A stretch of 64,000 nt of DNA from Heterocephalus glaber (GCF_000247695.1 NW_004624743.1:2767368-2831367), one strand, 5' to 3'; positions 35,427 through 47,392 are shown, counted from the stretch's first letter. The notes: generated from the sequence alone by a model not told the origin. A program made the numbers and translations.

Positions 35427-36020
35427 ACATGTGATTGAGAAATATGGTGAGTATTTAAATTAAGAATTTGGTTATAATGAAAAACACATTGCCATTTATT
35501 CCTCTCCAAATATCCCTCAGCTCCTCCTGTGAGCTCCTTATCCCATCATTCTTGCCACTTTCTGAAGCCATTCTGCAACCTTCTTTTCCGCCTATCTTTA
35601 GTTGTGCTGTCACGGCTGGGCTGATGTACCGAATTGATTCAAAACATTGATTTTTTATGGCCATTTGACTTTGGGGAAGAGCCAGAAGTTGCACAGTGCC
35701 AGATCTATCAAATAAGGTGGACAAGGACCAGTGCCATGTCTTCAGGAGCCTGCTTTTCAGTTGGGTGGCACTCAGCAGGAGTATTATATATTACATATTA
35801 TTATTAATTTTATATATATGTATATATAGTTTTATTACAACCCATAAAGACACTTAGGAAAGAGGACTTTCAGACCTGCTCAGACAGTGGGAAGATTAAT
35901 GGGATAAATGTCTCCAGAGTGAGGTGGGGTATTTTGAGGGAGATTCGTGGCAATGTGCTTTTTTACTGTAATAAATTTTTAAAAATTTAAACATTCACCA
36001 TATGTTTTGATCATACCTCA
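35427..36020 (-). mobile_element. Composite palindromic mariner element, copy 1
   Basis: A 594-bp element between TA dinucleotides (35425-35426 and 36021-36022), the mariner target-site duplication. On the minus strand the order is: inverted 3' arm (36020 down to about 35846), a buried 5' terminal repeat, 5' leader, then transposase C-terminal sequence out to the second end at 35427. Copies 2 and 3 share the arm-to-5'-repeat junction ('aagtgtctttatgggttgtaataaaa' here). The buried 5' repeat is partly overwritten by a TATA-rich expansion (35785-35830). The minus frame at 35455-35724 and the sequence 'WLFPKVK'-like around 35660-35690 identify a mariner transposase end. It cannot make transposase. 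Confidence 0.85.
35785..35832. repeat. TATA-rich low-complexity expansion inside copy 1
   Basis: 'tattatatattacatattattattaattttatatatatgtatatatag' sits at the place where copies 2 and 3 have the buried 5' terminal repeat. It accounts for most of the 50-base extra length of copy 1. Confidence 0.8.
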
Positions 36021-36259
36021 TACAGTGCTAAGTGTTATTTACTGAACATCTTCTCTTTTGTTAAATGTAGACATGGAGGCAGATAGTGTGGAAGTCCAAG
36101 ATCCATGTATCTGTTTTGTTTCATTTAGAGTTTGAACTTCCACCCACCTGATGGCCAGACCTGGGCTTTAGCCATCTCTGTGTCACCTTAAGTGTGTGAA
36201 GGAACCGAGAAACATCCTCTGTTAGGAATGTGGGACTTCCTCAAATCATTGCCATTGTA

Positions 36260-36480
36260 TTTTACAGTAAGAAGTACTGATGCTGAGTCCCACTGGGTGG
36301 AAGCTACACCCCATAGATGAGTTAGGTGTGCCCTGTGACTCTTGCTGAGGCTCACGGGACCTATCTATACATCTAACTTACAGCCAGGGGAGACCGGAGA
36401 GAGAGGCAGGGTGATGGGAGGCCCTGTGTTCCAAGTTTCTAACTCCTGCCTCAGAACTCTAATAAAAATGAGAATCTGTG
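36260..36480. other. Possible LTR-like fragment, unassigned
   Basis: 'gaagtactgatgctgagtcccactgggtgg' to 'ctctaataaaaatgagaatctgtgtctcc' has the feel of an old LTR, with an AATAAA-containing end, but I cannot name it. The 98-codon plus frame 36342-36638 crosses it without a recognised domain. Confidence 0.3.
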
Positions 36481-36779
36481 TCTCCCCAGAGCCAGCTGAT
36501 GCTTCCTTGCTGCAACTTTTGAGCAAATACATGTCAAACTACAATGTTCCCATCTTAGACTTTTCATCTGGACAGATGTCTGTGTTCAGTCTTCCTCTAG
36601 CAAGACTAAGTTTTCTCCCAGAAAGATCTCAGTGTTAGAATGTGTCAAACCGTCTGTATAGCGTTTGTGTGAATCTCCCTGCAATAAAAGCTGCGGCTTC
36701 AGATTCTGTCAGTGTGTGGACATTTAGAAATGTTCTGTCTCCCTGGTGCACTGTTTCACCCATCAGAATATAACAACTA

Positions 36780-38600
36780 TCTTTATCTTTGAACATGTTT
36801 TTTTGTCTGGAACTCCCATTTGTTCTGATATTAATATAGCTGTACCAGTTTCATTTTGAGTTTTATTTGCACGACATATCTTTCTTCATTCTTTGCAGGT
36901 CAACATTTCTTTGTTCAGATGTTTTAAATGTATCTACAAGCCAGACACGGCGATACATGCCTAGAATCCCAGCACTCTGGGAGGATGAGATAGGAGATTA
37001 CAAGTTCAAGTCCTGCCTGGGCAATTTAGCGAGATCCTGTCTCAGAATAAAAAGTAAAAATTTTAAAAAAAGGCTGGGGAAACAACTCACTGCTAAGGCC
37101 CTGTTTTCAATCCCCAGCACTGTTAAACCACAACAGCAACAACAACAAAACAAATGTGTCTGCCGTATTCTAAAGAGAATAAAGGACAGTTTTGCACTTT
37201 TAATCCAATCTAGCAATTCTCTTTGATAAGCAAGCTTAGTCCATTTATTACTGGCAAAGTTTGATTTTTTAAAAAATAATTTTTGCTTTCTCTTTTCCCT
37301 ACTTTTTTTGTTTTTTTTCCCTTGTTATCTATTGCACTGATTGACTTTTCTTGATTACCTTTGCCAGTTTACAGGTTATACATTCCAGTCATATTCTTTT
37401 TAATGATATCTTAAAAGAAATCTTACATGTATGTGATAGGAGCTACAGCTGATGAATGTACTTACATTTCTCACAAATGTTTCTTGTATCTAATTCAGTC
37501 TTTTTTTTTCTCTAGATTCAAAGTTCTAAGAGAAAGTAACTATCAGTCTCGCAATTTTATTCCCTATTGACTGCGCTAAGGTTTATTTCAAAATGAAATG
37601 ATTCGAAAATGATTCCATGTTTTTCAATAAAAGAAGTTTACTGTTAGTCTTATTGTCTCTCTTTCTCTCCTTTCTTCCTTTTTCCTTTCTTTTTGGTGGG
37701 TAATTCAGTTTTGTTCTCTCTAACCCCTTTAAAATCTATTTGTCTCTGCTTTCTCCACATGAATGTATTGTACAACTTCACTATCATGAATCTAGAGGTG
37801 GGCATGTTATTTATTATACTTTGAGCTCATGATGATTTAATAACCAAGGATTATACTTTTGATCAATTCTGAGAAATTCTGCGCAATATTCAGATGTTAT
37901 TTAAAATACTGTGTATTAAGTCTCTTTCTGGGAATCATTATATTGAAGTTTTAAATTTTTTCTTCATGATTTTTAACCTCTTTTCCATATTTTCTGTCGC
38001 TTGATCTGTCTATGACATTTGGGATTATTTCCTCGTATCTACTTTTAGTTCATTAATTCTTTGCATATGATTAATTTTCAGTTTTAATTTATTGACCTTT
38101 TTATTTCAGTGCCTTTATTTTTAATTCATGGAAGTTCTGTCTTTCCCTTTGAATGTGCCTATGCTTTTTAGATATTGCTGTGTGCATTGTACTTCATTAT
38201 AATTTCTCTTTCATGGCTTTATTATTTTACTCACACTAATTTTACAGTTTCTAGTGATTTTATGATCAGAGTTCTTGAAGGTAAAAGAGTCATTGTTCTT
38301 TCTCCTATCTTCTGCAGTTTTTTCTGCATTGTTTGCTTAGGTACTTTATATTTTGGATGGTAAGAAATCGTAAGCAGGGCTTTGCTTGGAGACTTGCCTG
38401 GCCTGGGTTGGAAGTGTGCTCTATGAAGGAGTCCTGTGTCGGTTTTTGCCAGGCATCACAAGAGCATACTACTTGTGGGTTTATTTACACGTTATTCTCA
38501 TCTGGAGGACTGTGGACCCAATAAGAAGTATAAATTTGAACCCAGACCTATGTGTCATGCATCATTTCATCTTCCCAGATCCTAGGCCTAAATGCTAGCA
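36780..38600 (-). mobile_element. Ancient L1M, ORF2 end to 3' region
   Basis: Antisense old L1: 'tctggaactcccatttgttctgatattaatatagctgtacc', 'tgcacgacatatctttcttcattctttgcaggtcaac', a T-rich stretch with 'tatctattgcactgattgacttttc', and 'ttcatgatttttaacctcttttccatattttctgtcgcttg'. Further blocks 'gagttcttgaaggtaaaagagtc' and 'ttttctgcattgtttgcttaggtac' fit an L1M 3' region. Frames are broken throughout. A B1-dID SINE (36939-37152) was inserted later. Boundaries are approximate. Confidence 0.65.
36939..37152 (+). mobile_element. B1-dID dimeric SINE
   Basis: B1 unit: 'gccagacacggcgatacatgcctagaatcccagcactctgggaggatgag', then 'caagttcaagtcctgcctgggcaatttagcgagatcctgtctcag', an A-rich linker, then an ID-like unit 'ggctggggaaacaactcactgctaaggccctgttttcaatccccagcac' and an A-rich tail (caacaacaac). 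An imperfect direct repeat (aaatgtatctac / aaatgtgtctgc) may be the target-site duplication. Confidence 0.9.
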
Positions 38601-40920
38601 TAGACATATTTGCTTGTTGTTTCTTTAGGCTGGTAGAAGAATTTTTTTCAGCAAATTTACAGATCTTCTACCTTTAGGCAAAGGTCTTAATTTCACTCCC
38701 CTTCCTGTTCCTATGTAGGTATTAGATCTTAAGCTCTTCAGATTCCTGGGGCTGGCAAATCATTCCAAGAATCACTAATTAGTTTCTACTTTCTTCTTTA
38801 CTTCATCTGCTAGGGATTTCTTTTGCTTTGGTGTGAAACTAAGTACACATTTAAATGTTTTGCTTTAACTGTTTGTGGTTGTGTAGCTATATGATATTGC
38901 CAGAAACAGCATTGTAAATTATTTTGTAAAGCTACTACTACTGTGGCTTCCCACTGGCCAGCAGAGCATGACACATCCCTGTGTTTCAAGCCCTCCTACT
39001 GGCTTAGGGTCTTTTCCTATGTCTACTCTTCCCACATAGATGCATCTCTGTGTGTCTCTGCCTCCATCTTGATTCTTGGTTTTTAAAATAACTTATTGTT
39101 CCCTCCAATTCCTGGCTGGCCTTCTTTCTCATCTTTTCATGGCCTTTTATGTTTTCTACTCAAATGAGATAACACAGGGTCGGTCCCTATCAGGGATCAG
39201 AATCTCCCAGTTGGGCTTAGAGTTGGTTTCTCCCATAGCAGCCCTTTTCCGTCTCTTTCTCTCTTTTCTAAGATTCCTAAATGCAAGTGAAGAATAATCC
39301 CTGCTGATGTCCCAGCTCAGGTTCCTAGGAGACAGTGGCTTTGACCAATTCAGAGTCATATGGATGAGCAGCACATTCGGGTACAAGGACAATGCTTTTC
39401 ACATGAATATGCTGTTCACTGGCAAGAGAAAACCCTAAATGCCCAGACACTTTAGGAATCAAAGCTCACATCAGTTACTACACAATGTATTTTTTTGTGA
39501 TCCAGTCTTTACTTTTGAGTAATAAGTTGCTTCTTTGGGGATCACACTGTTCGGAACCGAACAAGTACAGAAGCCAGTGGGGAAATCAGTGAATTCCTGA
39601 AGTTTTGGCAGAGCATGTAGTTCTGTTGCAATCTTTACTCTGACTATGTTAAGGCTCAGGAAACCGCTTTGAGGATGCTGAGCTCTTCTGCTGACTGCCA
39701 AGAGAAGTTTCACAAGCAGAGCAGATCCATATCTACTAATTTATAGCCTAGAGGTTAAAAAGCTCAGGAACTGTTATGTCTAAAGCTCATGTTTTAAATT
39801 TGAGAGATATGTTATCTGTCCCTATAAAACAGCATATTTTATGCGATCAAGCTCTGATTCTATGCTCTTCCTCCATTTCCACATGAATTTTCTAGTCCCT
39901 TCTTCCTGTATTAAGTGACTGCAAACTCTGTTCAAAATGCTCCTGAAATTATACACTCGTAAATATCTGCATTTGCTATCTGTATCTCTGTATCCATCAC
40001 CCCTTTCTCACTGTTTAAATTATTACTTATTTTTAGATATCCTTCAATATCTGTCCTTCCCTCACTGGCCTGAGATCCCTGAGTGTAGCTCAGCATATGG
40101 CCCTGTAGGCACTGTGCACTTTCCTGCCTCTTTTGTAGCTGAGTATGGCCGTGGAATGGGAGCAGGGCTAATGGTAGGACCCTCAAGTTCATCATCCTAG
40201 ATGAGATCCTAGACCGACCTCCCAGAGATCTCTCAAGAGGCCATGAGGAAAAAGAGTAAAAGGAGGTTAATCATCTGTAGAGAGGAGAGAAGGGCTTTTA
40301 TATACCTTTAAATATCCTTACATACTTTTATGTAGTATTTTCTTTTATATAATGTTGTTTGAAAAAGTTATATATAACTTCATCTTCCAAAATAGACACT
40401 TAAAATATGGTTTGCTAGGGTCTACAAAGTATGAACCAAAGCTGTGGGAGCAGAGAGGAAGGAAGCCCAGCCCAGGCTGGCTAAGCTGTAAAAGCTCTCT
40501 GGAGAAGAATGAGCTCAGACTGAGGTGTGAAGTACTTTGTCCAGGAGACATCTCTAAGCAGTCAGTGGAGGGAAGAGCGCTCTGTAGAAGGGCAAGGTTT
40601 GCAAAGCCATGACAACACAGAGAATTCTGGGAGCTGCAAAGGATTCATCATGTGGAGAAGACTTGGAAGTGGGAAGATGGTGTAGGACAGGGGAGAGGAC
40701 TTGTATGCCTTGCTAAGGTGCTGGAGCTTTCTGTGAAATCTATCTAGTTGGGAGGATTTTCAGCAACATGATTTTCAGTGACATGATCAGATTTGAATTT
40801 TAGAATATTTCTCTGGCAGTGTGATGGAGAAGGTACTTAAGGGAACCAAAGACCAGAGGAAACTTTTTGAAACAGTTTGTTACAAATAATTTTTAAGATA
40901 AAATTGTAAGATACCTTCAT
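38601..40920. other. Unassigned AT-rich DNA
   Basis: No gene supported. Open frames are at most 88 codons. 38600-39000 may still be L1 margin. Nothing else is named. Confidence 0.4.
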
Positions 40921-40924
40921 GAAA

Positions 40925-41316
40925 GAAAAGGCTTGGTATGGCTTCAATATGCAATAAATAGGACACACATGTGTAAATACTGAATAGGTTCTCTGGTGTG
41001 AGAAACAGAAAGTGTAAATAATGATTAAAATGAATAACTGATAATGTGAAATAGGAAGAAAAGGTCCAAAGGGGTAGGGGAAGTGGGGGTGGGGGGTAGG
41101 GGAAAGGAAAGAAGGGAAAGGAAAAATTATGAGAAAAGGAAAAAAAATGGAAACAAAGTCTATGTAAATAGGGAAGGGTGGAGGGGGTGAAGGGTGCACA
41201 GGTAATGGGGAAAAAATAAGAACCAAGATGCGTCATGTACAGGTACAAGCACCCAATGATGAATGTAAACGTATTGTATACCTAAAATGTACCAATTAAA
41301 GAATTTAAGGAAAAAA
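40925..41316 (+). mobile_element. LINE-1 3' end with purine tract and A-tail
   Basis: It includes the end of ORF2 ('acatgtgtaaatactgaataggttctctggtgtgagaaacag'), the long G/A tract (41060-41210, with 'gggggtggggggtaggggaaagg'), 'gtatacctaaaatgtaccaattaaag' and an A-tail ending near 41316. The overlapping 129- and 122-codon minus frames here are translations of this tract, rich in P, S and F, not genes. Confidence 0.93.
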
Positions 41317-41705
41317 AAAGAAACCTCTTTCTACAATGCTCTCCAAACACCTGTGGAGCTGTGATTTTTATAGAAATGAGACTAACTCATGTCTCTGAAG
41401 TATTCATTGGGATAAAGTTTCTGCAACTTAAATCATATGTTGGACTTTCATTTTTGTTGTCTTCTATTTCGTCTTGACTTCTAAACGCATGTCAGAAACA
41501 AAACAGAAATTAATATGGGAAAGTGAACTAAGATGTACAAAAATATTGAGTGACCTGTGTAGATACTTTCTGAATATAGGCCTGATCTATTGTTAATTCT
41601 TACAAATAGTAAGTATGCCAGTAATTTTATTCAGTATCTCAATACTGAATTTATCATGATACAAATTCCTAGTCATGATTTGTATAAGCCTCTGTGATAT
41701 GGTCC

Positions 41706-41730
41706 ATGTATGTATGTATGTATGTATATG
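41706..41730. repeat. (TATG)n microsatellite
   Basis: 'gtatgtatgtatgtatgtatatg', about five tetranucleotide units. Confidence 0.9.
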
Positions 41731-42056
41731 ACTATTCAAATATAATCTCATGACTGATGCTATCTTAAAGAGAATTTCCAATTTAAAGACATGTTAAAGT
41801 CTATATTCACTTCTTTTGAAGAATCAGGATCTCTGACTTCAAATGACACACAGTTACTTAGATGAAAGTTGGAATTATGCAATCAATTGCCAGGATATTT
41901 AATGTGTAGCTAGTAAGTATTTCATAATATCAAAGAAAGTGTAGAATTAAAGTCTGAAGATTTTTTCTAGTCCACCTTTGTCACTTAGTGGCTTATTCAT
42001 TCATGGAATTTATTTAAAGGTTCATCATTTTTAAATAAAAAAGATGATAGTGATGT

Positions 42057-42087
42057 AAAAAAAAGAAAAGAAAAGAAAAGAAAAGGC
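42057..42087. repeat. (AAAAG)n pentanucleotide repeat
   Basis: 'aaaaaaaagaaaagaaaagaaaagaaaagg', about five units after an A-run. No SINE body is recognisable upstream. Confidence 0.9.
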
Positions 42088-43069
42088 TTGATTGACCAGA
42101 TTCAAAAAAGAGAGGGCAAGATGGTTGTAATTACACATCAGTTTACAGTTTTGCTCCCAGACAAGTGAGGAGCTTGGTTTCACAATCTACAGCTTTGTTC
42201 CACCTCTTTGAGATTATTTTAAAAAAACACTAGTCCTTTGAATTCTGTGTCTTAAACTTCATGATAAACTGCAGCAAGTTTTCTCAATGTCTGCATCCTT
42301 TCAAGAAGTGAGGGCTTCAGTGTGACCTTAGGCATGGCTCCCACGGCTATTTGGAGGGGAATTGGGAAGGGTTTTCTGCCTTTTAACATTACTGACGATC
42401 GCTTATAAGTTCATGCCCCAACATGCTAGTCAGACATTTAATTTCAATATCGTCTCCTATTCCTTAAAGCAGTCAATCAAGAGTCTTATTCTGGTTTGAA
42501 AATAAATGAGGAAGTCATGATTCTGAGCACAGAGTGATAATTAGTTGAATATGGTCCCTTTGACTAGAAATACTCTGAGGGTAAGAAAGGGCTGGCACTT
42601 TCTGAAATATCACTGGGCTTATGTGGGCAGTGATATTGCTCTAATTTATTGAATGTCAGAATTCTGTAAAGGACACAGAACTCTGTGAGGCAGATATAAC
42701 CTGGGCCTATTGCCAGACTGCTTTCTATAGTCAGGATAAAAATCAGCGAACAAGGTGGAGGTTCAGGGAAACAATGGAAATGTGCTCAGTTTTCACTGGC
42801 CATGCAGATCTGCTGTGAGTGTATTCAGAGAAAATTCTGCCTGTGATACATCCATGGTTGAAGCGCAAGCAGTATTTTTGATACATATTTACTGACCTTA
42901 AATAAGAAAACAACACTAGAATTTTTGCAGAAACAAAGCTCCTAGATTCAGAATTTTAAGTCATGGCTTTGGTCATTTTCTGAACAACTGCACGTGACAG
43001 GAAGTTAGGGTGAACAATCGCCTTGCTGTTTTTCATACATCCAAGCCCAAGCTCTGTTTTACATGAATA

Positions 43070-43340
43070 CAACCTAAGAATCCTTCCCTACCCCAAAATA
43101 GTTTTTGAAGAAGGACCTCGTGATAATGAGGCAGGGCAAACTTGTGACATTTAACAGGGACATGTACGCTAGACCTGAAGTCATAAGTTGGCAAACTTTA
43201 AAAATGGAAGGAGAGGAGGAAGGGGAGGGAGAGGGAAGTGAGGAGAATGAAGATGTGCTATGCACATGCTCCAGCTCGCCATGGTAAGAACAGTCACTGT
43301 GTACTGCAAACATGTGCTGATGAAGAGAAAAACAAAAACG
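43070..43340 (+). mobile_element. Older LINE-1 3' end
   Basis: Purine tract (43205-43250, 'gaaggagaggaggaaggggagggagaggg') in a context similar to the minus-strand copy at 8500-8780, followed by 'agtcactgtgtactgcaaacatgtgc' and an A-rich end. Diverged. Confidence 0.55.
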
Positions 43341-43834
43341 AATTAAAAAACAAAGGTAATTTTAGCTATATATGAGTTGCTAATAGAAGTTAATTATCCT
43401 TTATAATTGCATTCATTATCCTCTTTATTTAAAAAAAACCCACATTTTTTCATGCTTCCATGCAACACACTTTGAATTGGCTCCATACATTTTGATAAAA
43501 AAACGCAAATTTAAATACTTGTCTTGAAGTGTTGATAAAAATTAATTTTGGTCAATGTCATGTGACAGATTTCCTAAACGTGAACGTCATGGAGGTTGTC
43601 AGAGGATGTGATCTCAGTCTAAAGTTAAAAAAAAAAACAAAAAAAAACCTTGAAAGGCATTGGAAAGGGCAAAGTGGCCCGCTATATTTAGAAAAAGTCA
43701 TGACGTTTATTTAGTGAAACAAAAAGAAACCCCTGGTGTTCACCAGCAGAAGTACAAGACTGAGGATTGCATGCTCTAAGGCCCTGGGGTCTGCGTGTAG
43801 CCAAGATTCTACCCGAACATGTGATAGGAGGTAT

Positions 43835-44095
43835 GTCCTAGTCACTTGCTCCTCACCGAGATCCAAACGCAGACAGCTTAAAGGAGGTGGGGCTTATTCG
43901 GCTCACATTTCAGCAGCCTCAGTTCTTATCTGGGTGGCCGTCTCCACAGCAGAGGTGTCCAGGCGCAGCATGCAGGAAACCAAGAGACCTGGGGTCTGAT
44001 CTGCCTCTCCCAACTGCCCCCCCTAACATCACAGTCCACTCTCCCTTGTTCAGAAGCCCCACTTCTGCATGCACGAGGTTTTAGAGCGACATTGA
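43835..44095 (-). mobile_element. MaLR-like LTR fragment, reversed (weak)
   Basis: 'tcctagtcacttgctcctcaccgag', 'ggggcttattcggctcacatttcagcagcctcag' and 'cacgaggttttagagcgacat' echo the blocks of 15028-15382 and 31978-32392 in the same order, with more divergence. Confidence 0.5.
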
Positions 44096-44099
44096 GATA

Positions 44100-46308
44100 C
44101 AGAGTTCTTTGGACTGCAGCAGCTACCTTCCTTTCAGAGGCTTCCAGGCCCTCAGAGATTTCTGGAGAAGCTCACTGCCAGCCACAGGGCAACCACTGTG
44201 GCCCGAGAGGCCCATGGGATCTCGGCTGACCATCTTTAACTTCTGGACACCTGCAGACGTGTTCCCCTGAGGTCACGGTGCAGCACTTGGCTGTGAATTC
44301 TTCCCAACGGGAGCTTTCCTGGCAGACGGCTGTGGTTGGGGAACGGAGGGAATGGGAAAATGCAGACTTAGCTTTTCTCCAACTTTGTGCTCCTTTTAGT
44401 ACTTCTCTGTGATTGAGGTTGATTTTCCCATTTGATTTAGGAAAGCATTAACTGTGTCCCCATTCTGGACACAGAGGTTAAGTCTCTCCACAGCCTAGAT
44501 TCTTCTTTTGAGCTCAAGCCTCTTTTCCCTTCTCCCAGGGGCAATTCTGGGCAGAATGAGGTCAGCTAAATTTATATTTGTAGATGGGATTGCTGATGAG
44601 TGGCATTTCGTAGGTCGGCTCCTGCTTCCCCACGGTGATAATGGTGATCTTGGTGCTATGAGGCTTCATCACAGCTTTTCCAGAGGAGAGAGGACTGAGC
44701 CAGTTGTACAGTACACACATATAGTATCCTGTGAGCCAGGACAAGTATCTACGGGCCAGCCCTGTATGCAGGGGCCCTGGGCTTTGGATTCACCCTCTCC
44801 TGCTTTTGTAGTAGGTGCCCTCTGGTGCTACCTGGAGCCAGCAGGGTACCCTTGAGTCGATCATCTCACGCTGATCACTCCCCTGCCCAGCAGTCTTTCC
44901 TTATTAGAACTGTGTAAAATCGGGCCACCACAGTGGTGCTGACAGGCCAACTCTGGGTGACTCAAATTGTTTGTGTAGACAGGAGTTGGCAAAAACCATT
45001 TGTCCAGCCCCAGAATACCCCAGGGGTGGCCCTGGCTAGAGTCACAAATTTGGAAATAGTTTGTTAATAAAAATCATAGAACTCAATGAGCTCATGTGAG
45101 AGTGAATGTGGACAGAGAAGGAACTCACACTAGGAGGCCTCACGGGCCATAGGTTGGCACGTCCACCTTCTCGGTGCCCTTTGCTGCCTGCTGGTGGCAG
45201 TGCTCTGGCCCAGGAGCCAGAGCTCGTGGGAGGTGCCACTCAGTCTAGCAGGAGTTTCCCTGCTCAGAGAGCCTGGCAGACGTGCCTTGCTCAGCGAATG
45301 CAGGGGACTTCGAAGGCCGTGGTCCCTGGGCTGCCTACCCAGACAGTCTCCCAGTTTCAGTATTCTCCCTCCTCATTTGGTGTGGGCAGACAAAGCAAAT
45401 GTCAAATGGCTTATAATTACTGATAGAAGAGACGTTAAGGTTTTAATATTGGGGAAAATGGAAAAGGCCAGTGAAAGAAGGAGTAGAAGATGAATGTGTG
45501 TGTGTGTCGGGGAGCGGGAGGCTGATTGCTTCACAGTTCCATCCACTTCCACTTATTTTGGTCCATTTAATGCGTATCATTTCCTGGAGCCTGGTATTAT
45601 CCGCCTGGACCAAAACAATAGAATAACTAACATTTTCCTTTCGGCGTTGTAGATACAGAGTTGGCATTTTCAGCTGAATACTTTTTAACATGAACCAGTC
45701 TCCCATTCTTCCTTCAATTGTCTGAAAGTTTTACTTTCAGATCACAATTATCAGCATTTGCCTGAATTCTTTGCTTCACTGCTGAAATGAGGTGAACACT
45801 GTCCCATCTTCCTGGTCTCTAACATAGGGACTTGCACCAAAAGGATCCACAATTAAAATTTGCAGAGCTTCATCAGAGCAGGGTTTGGTAAGGGGCAAAC
45901 ACTGAACAGGAGTTGGAGAATGACAGTTTTCCTGAATTGACATCTAGAGAAGCCCAAAGCATTAAAACAACCACCCTCTCTTGTGCAGGCTTAGCTGCTT
46001 ATTTTAAATAGGTAAACCTACCTTCATTGTGGCTGGGGTTTGTGTGGGATGGGGTGAAGCGGAGCAGTTCTGGCTTTAGATCAGAGAAGGTGGTGCTCTG
46101 GGGTAATGCTCAGGGAGTTTCCACGTCAAAGACAGCACTCGCTGCTGAGGAACTTACCCTGGGCTTCCTAGCCCACTGTACTCTCTGCTTTCCAAGATGA
46201 CATCGGAGCCCTCTTGACAGGGCAATTTATGGGAGGTGAACAAGCCTACCCAGAGTTGTCCGGGAGACACTAATCACTCCGGACTTCCCACACTGTCTGC
46301 TGTTGGGG
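44100..46308. other. Unassigned DNA, moderately GC-rich
   Basis: Open frames of 115 codons (44508-44855) and 105 codons (45106-45423), both plus, show no domain. A short TG run lies at 45495-45507. No repeat was named. Confidence 0.4.

Positions 46309-46309
<1 letters not shown>

Positions 46310-46349
<40 letters not shown>
46310..46349. repeat. (CA)n microsatellite
   Basis: About 20 uninterrupted AC dinucleotides, likely variable in length between individuals. Confidence 0.98.
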
Positions 46350-46351
<2 letters not shown>

Positions 46352-46649
46352 CTAGTGGGCTGCTCTGCAAGGAAAGACAGGCAGTAGGAGAGAGGAAACC
46401 AGGGCTCTTCTGGGATAGGAGCAGAAGCTTCCTGCTGACCTGACTGTACTCTAGGTATCGTCACAGGCAGAGGGGAGAGCTCGTTGCTTACTCTCGACCA
46501 GTGTCCAAAGGACTCTGTCTTCCCACAAGGCTGCCTGGAGGCAGGAGGGGGAGGCAGGGGTGCATACGGGGAAGAGAAGAGTGTTGGGAGGGTAGGACAG
46601 GGTGGCCCTGGACACTGTCATGGTCAGATCCAAGCAGATTCAGACTGTA

Positions 46650-47191
46650 TGAGGTGTGATGCCTGAATTAAGAATACATCACAATGAAAGACATATTGCT
46701 ACGAATCACCCTTATAACATTTCCCCTCTTTTTAGAACACACTCATCCCATTGCTCTTGACACTGGAGCAGGTCTGGAAGCCCTCTTTCCTGAGTCTCTT
46801 TACAAGGCGTGACCAAAACTACAGTGAATGTTGCTGCTGAGTGTCATTCGGTGGCAAATGGAAGTGGAAAAGCAGGTGCTGGGTCCTCAGGCACCTTATT
46901 TGCTGAATCTGATACCACGTGACTCTAGGCTCTTCCCCCAAAGACAAAATGACCATGGAAGATCAATGCATTGAATAGATTCAGGGCATCAAGGCAGCTG
47001 CGACAGTGCAACTAAAGACACTCACAAAAGAAGACTTTCAGATTTGCTTTGGCTAGTGGCAAGAATGATGGGGTGAGTGTGTTCAAAGCAAGCAAGGGGA
47101 GGATTTTGAGGGGATGAATAGCAATGTCTATTTTACTGTAATACATTTTTTAAAAATGTAAGCATTCCCCAGATTTTTGGACCACGACTTG
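46650..47191 (+). mobile_element. Composite palindromic mariner element, copy 2
   Basis: A 542-bp element flanked by TA (46648-46649 and 47192-47193). Left arm 46650-46803 is an inverted copy of the element's own 3' end; right arm 47013-47191 is the same sequence forward. Between them lies a buried 5' terminal repeat ('ggcgtgaccaaaactacagtgaatg', 46806-46830), the leader and transposase sequence before the right arm ('ttcccccaaagacaaaatgaccatgg'). The arms can pair into a stem of about 150 bp with a loop of about 210 bases. Transposase N-terminus and catalytic core are absent. Confidence 0.9.
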
Positions 47192-47392
47192 TAGATTTGC
47201 CTCTTTACCTATGTACAAATTGAACCCAATATTCTAGTTGGCTGGAGGCTGAGCTAGTGTTTGACCTCCTGTGAGCTCTGGGCTCTGTGGGACTGGGCTT
47301 GGAGTAAGTGGGTGACAAGGTAATCAGGAATGAACCTCAGAGGTAGTGTTGCATATAACTTCATGTAGCTAAGAGTATATTCCCTGGTCATC

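Larger units (their letters stand above)
41317..43060. other. Unassigned AT-rich DNA with two short simple repeats
   Basis: Apart from the (GTAT)n and (AAAAG)n runs listed separately, I recognise nothing. 42290-42500 is unrepetitive and balanced in base composition; 42590-42720 may hold a MIR relic. Confidence 0.4.

Noticed and set aside
40837..41248. 129- and 122-codon minus frames
   Set aside because: They translate the purine tract of an L1 3' UTR read backwards (P, F, S rich).
46650..47191. Active mariner transposase
   Set aside because: Only the C-terminal end of the transposase remains and it is interrupted by frameshifts; DDE core and DNA-binding domain are absent.
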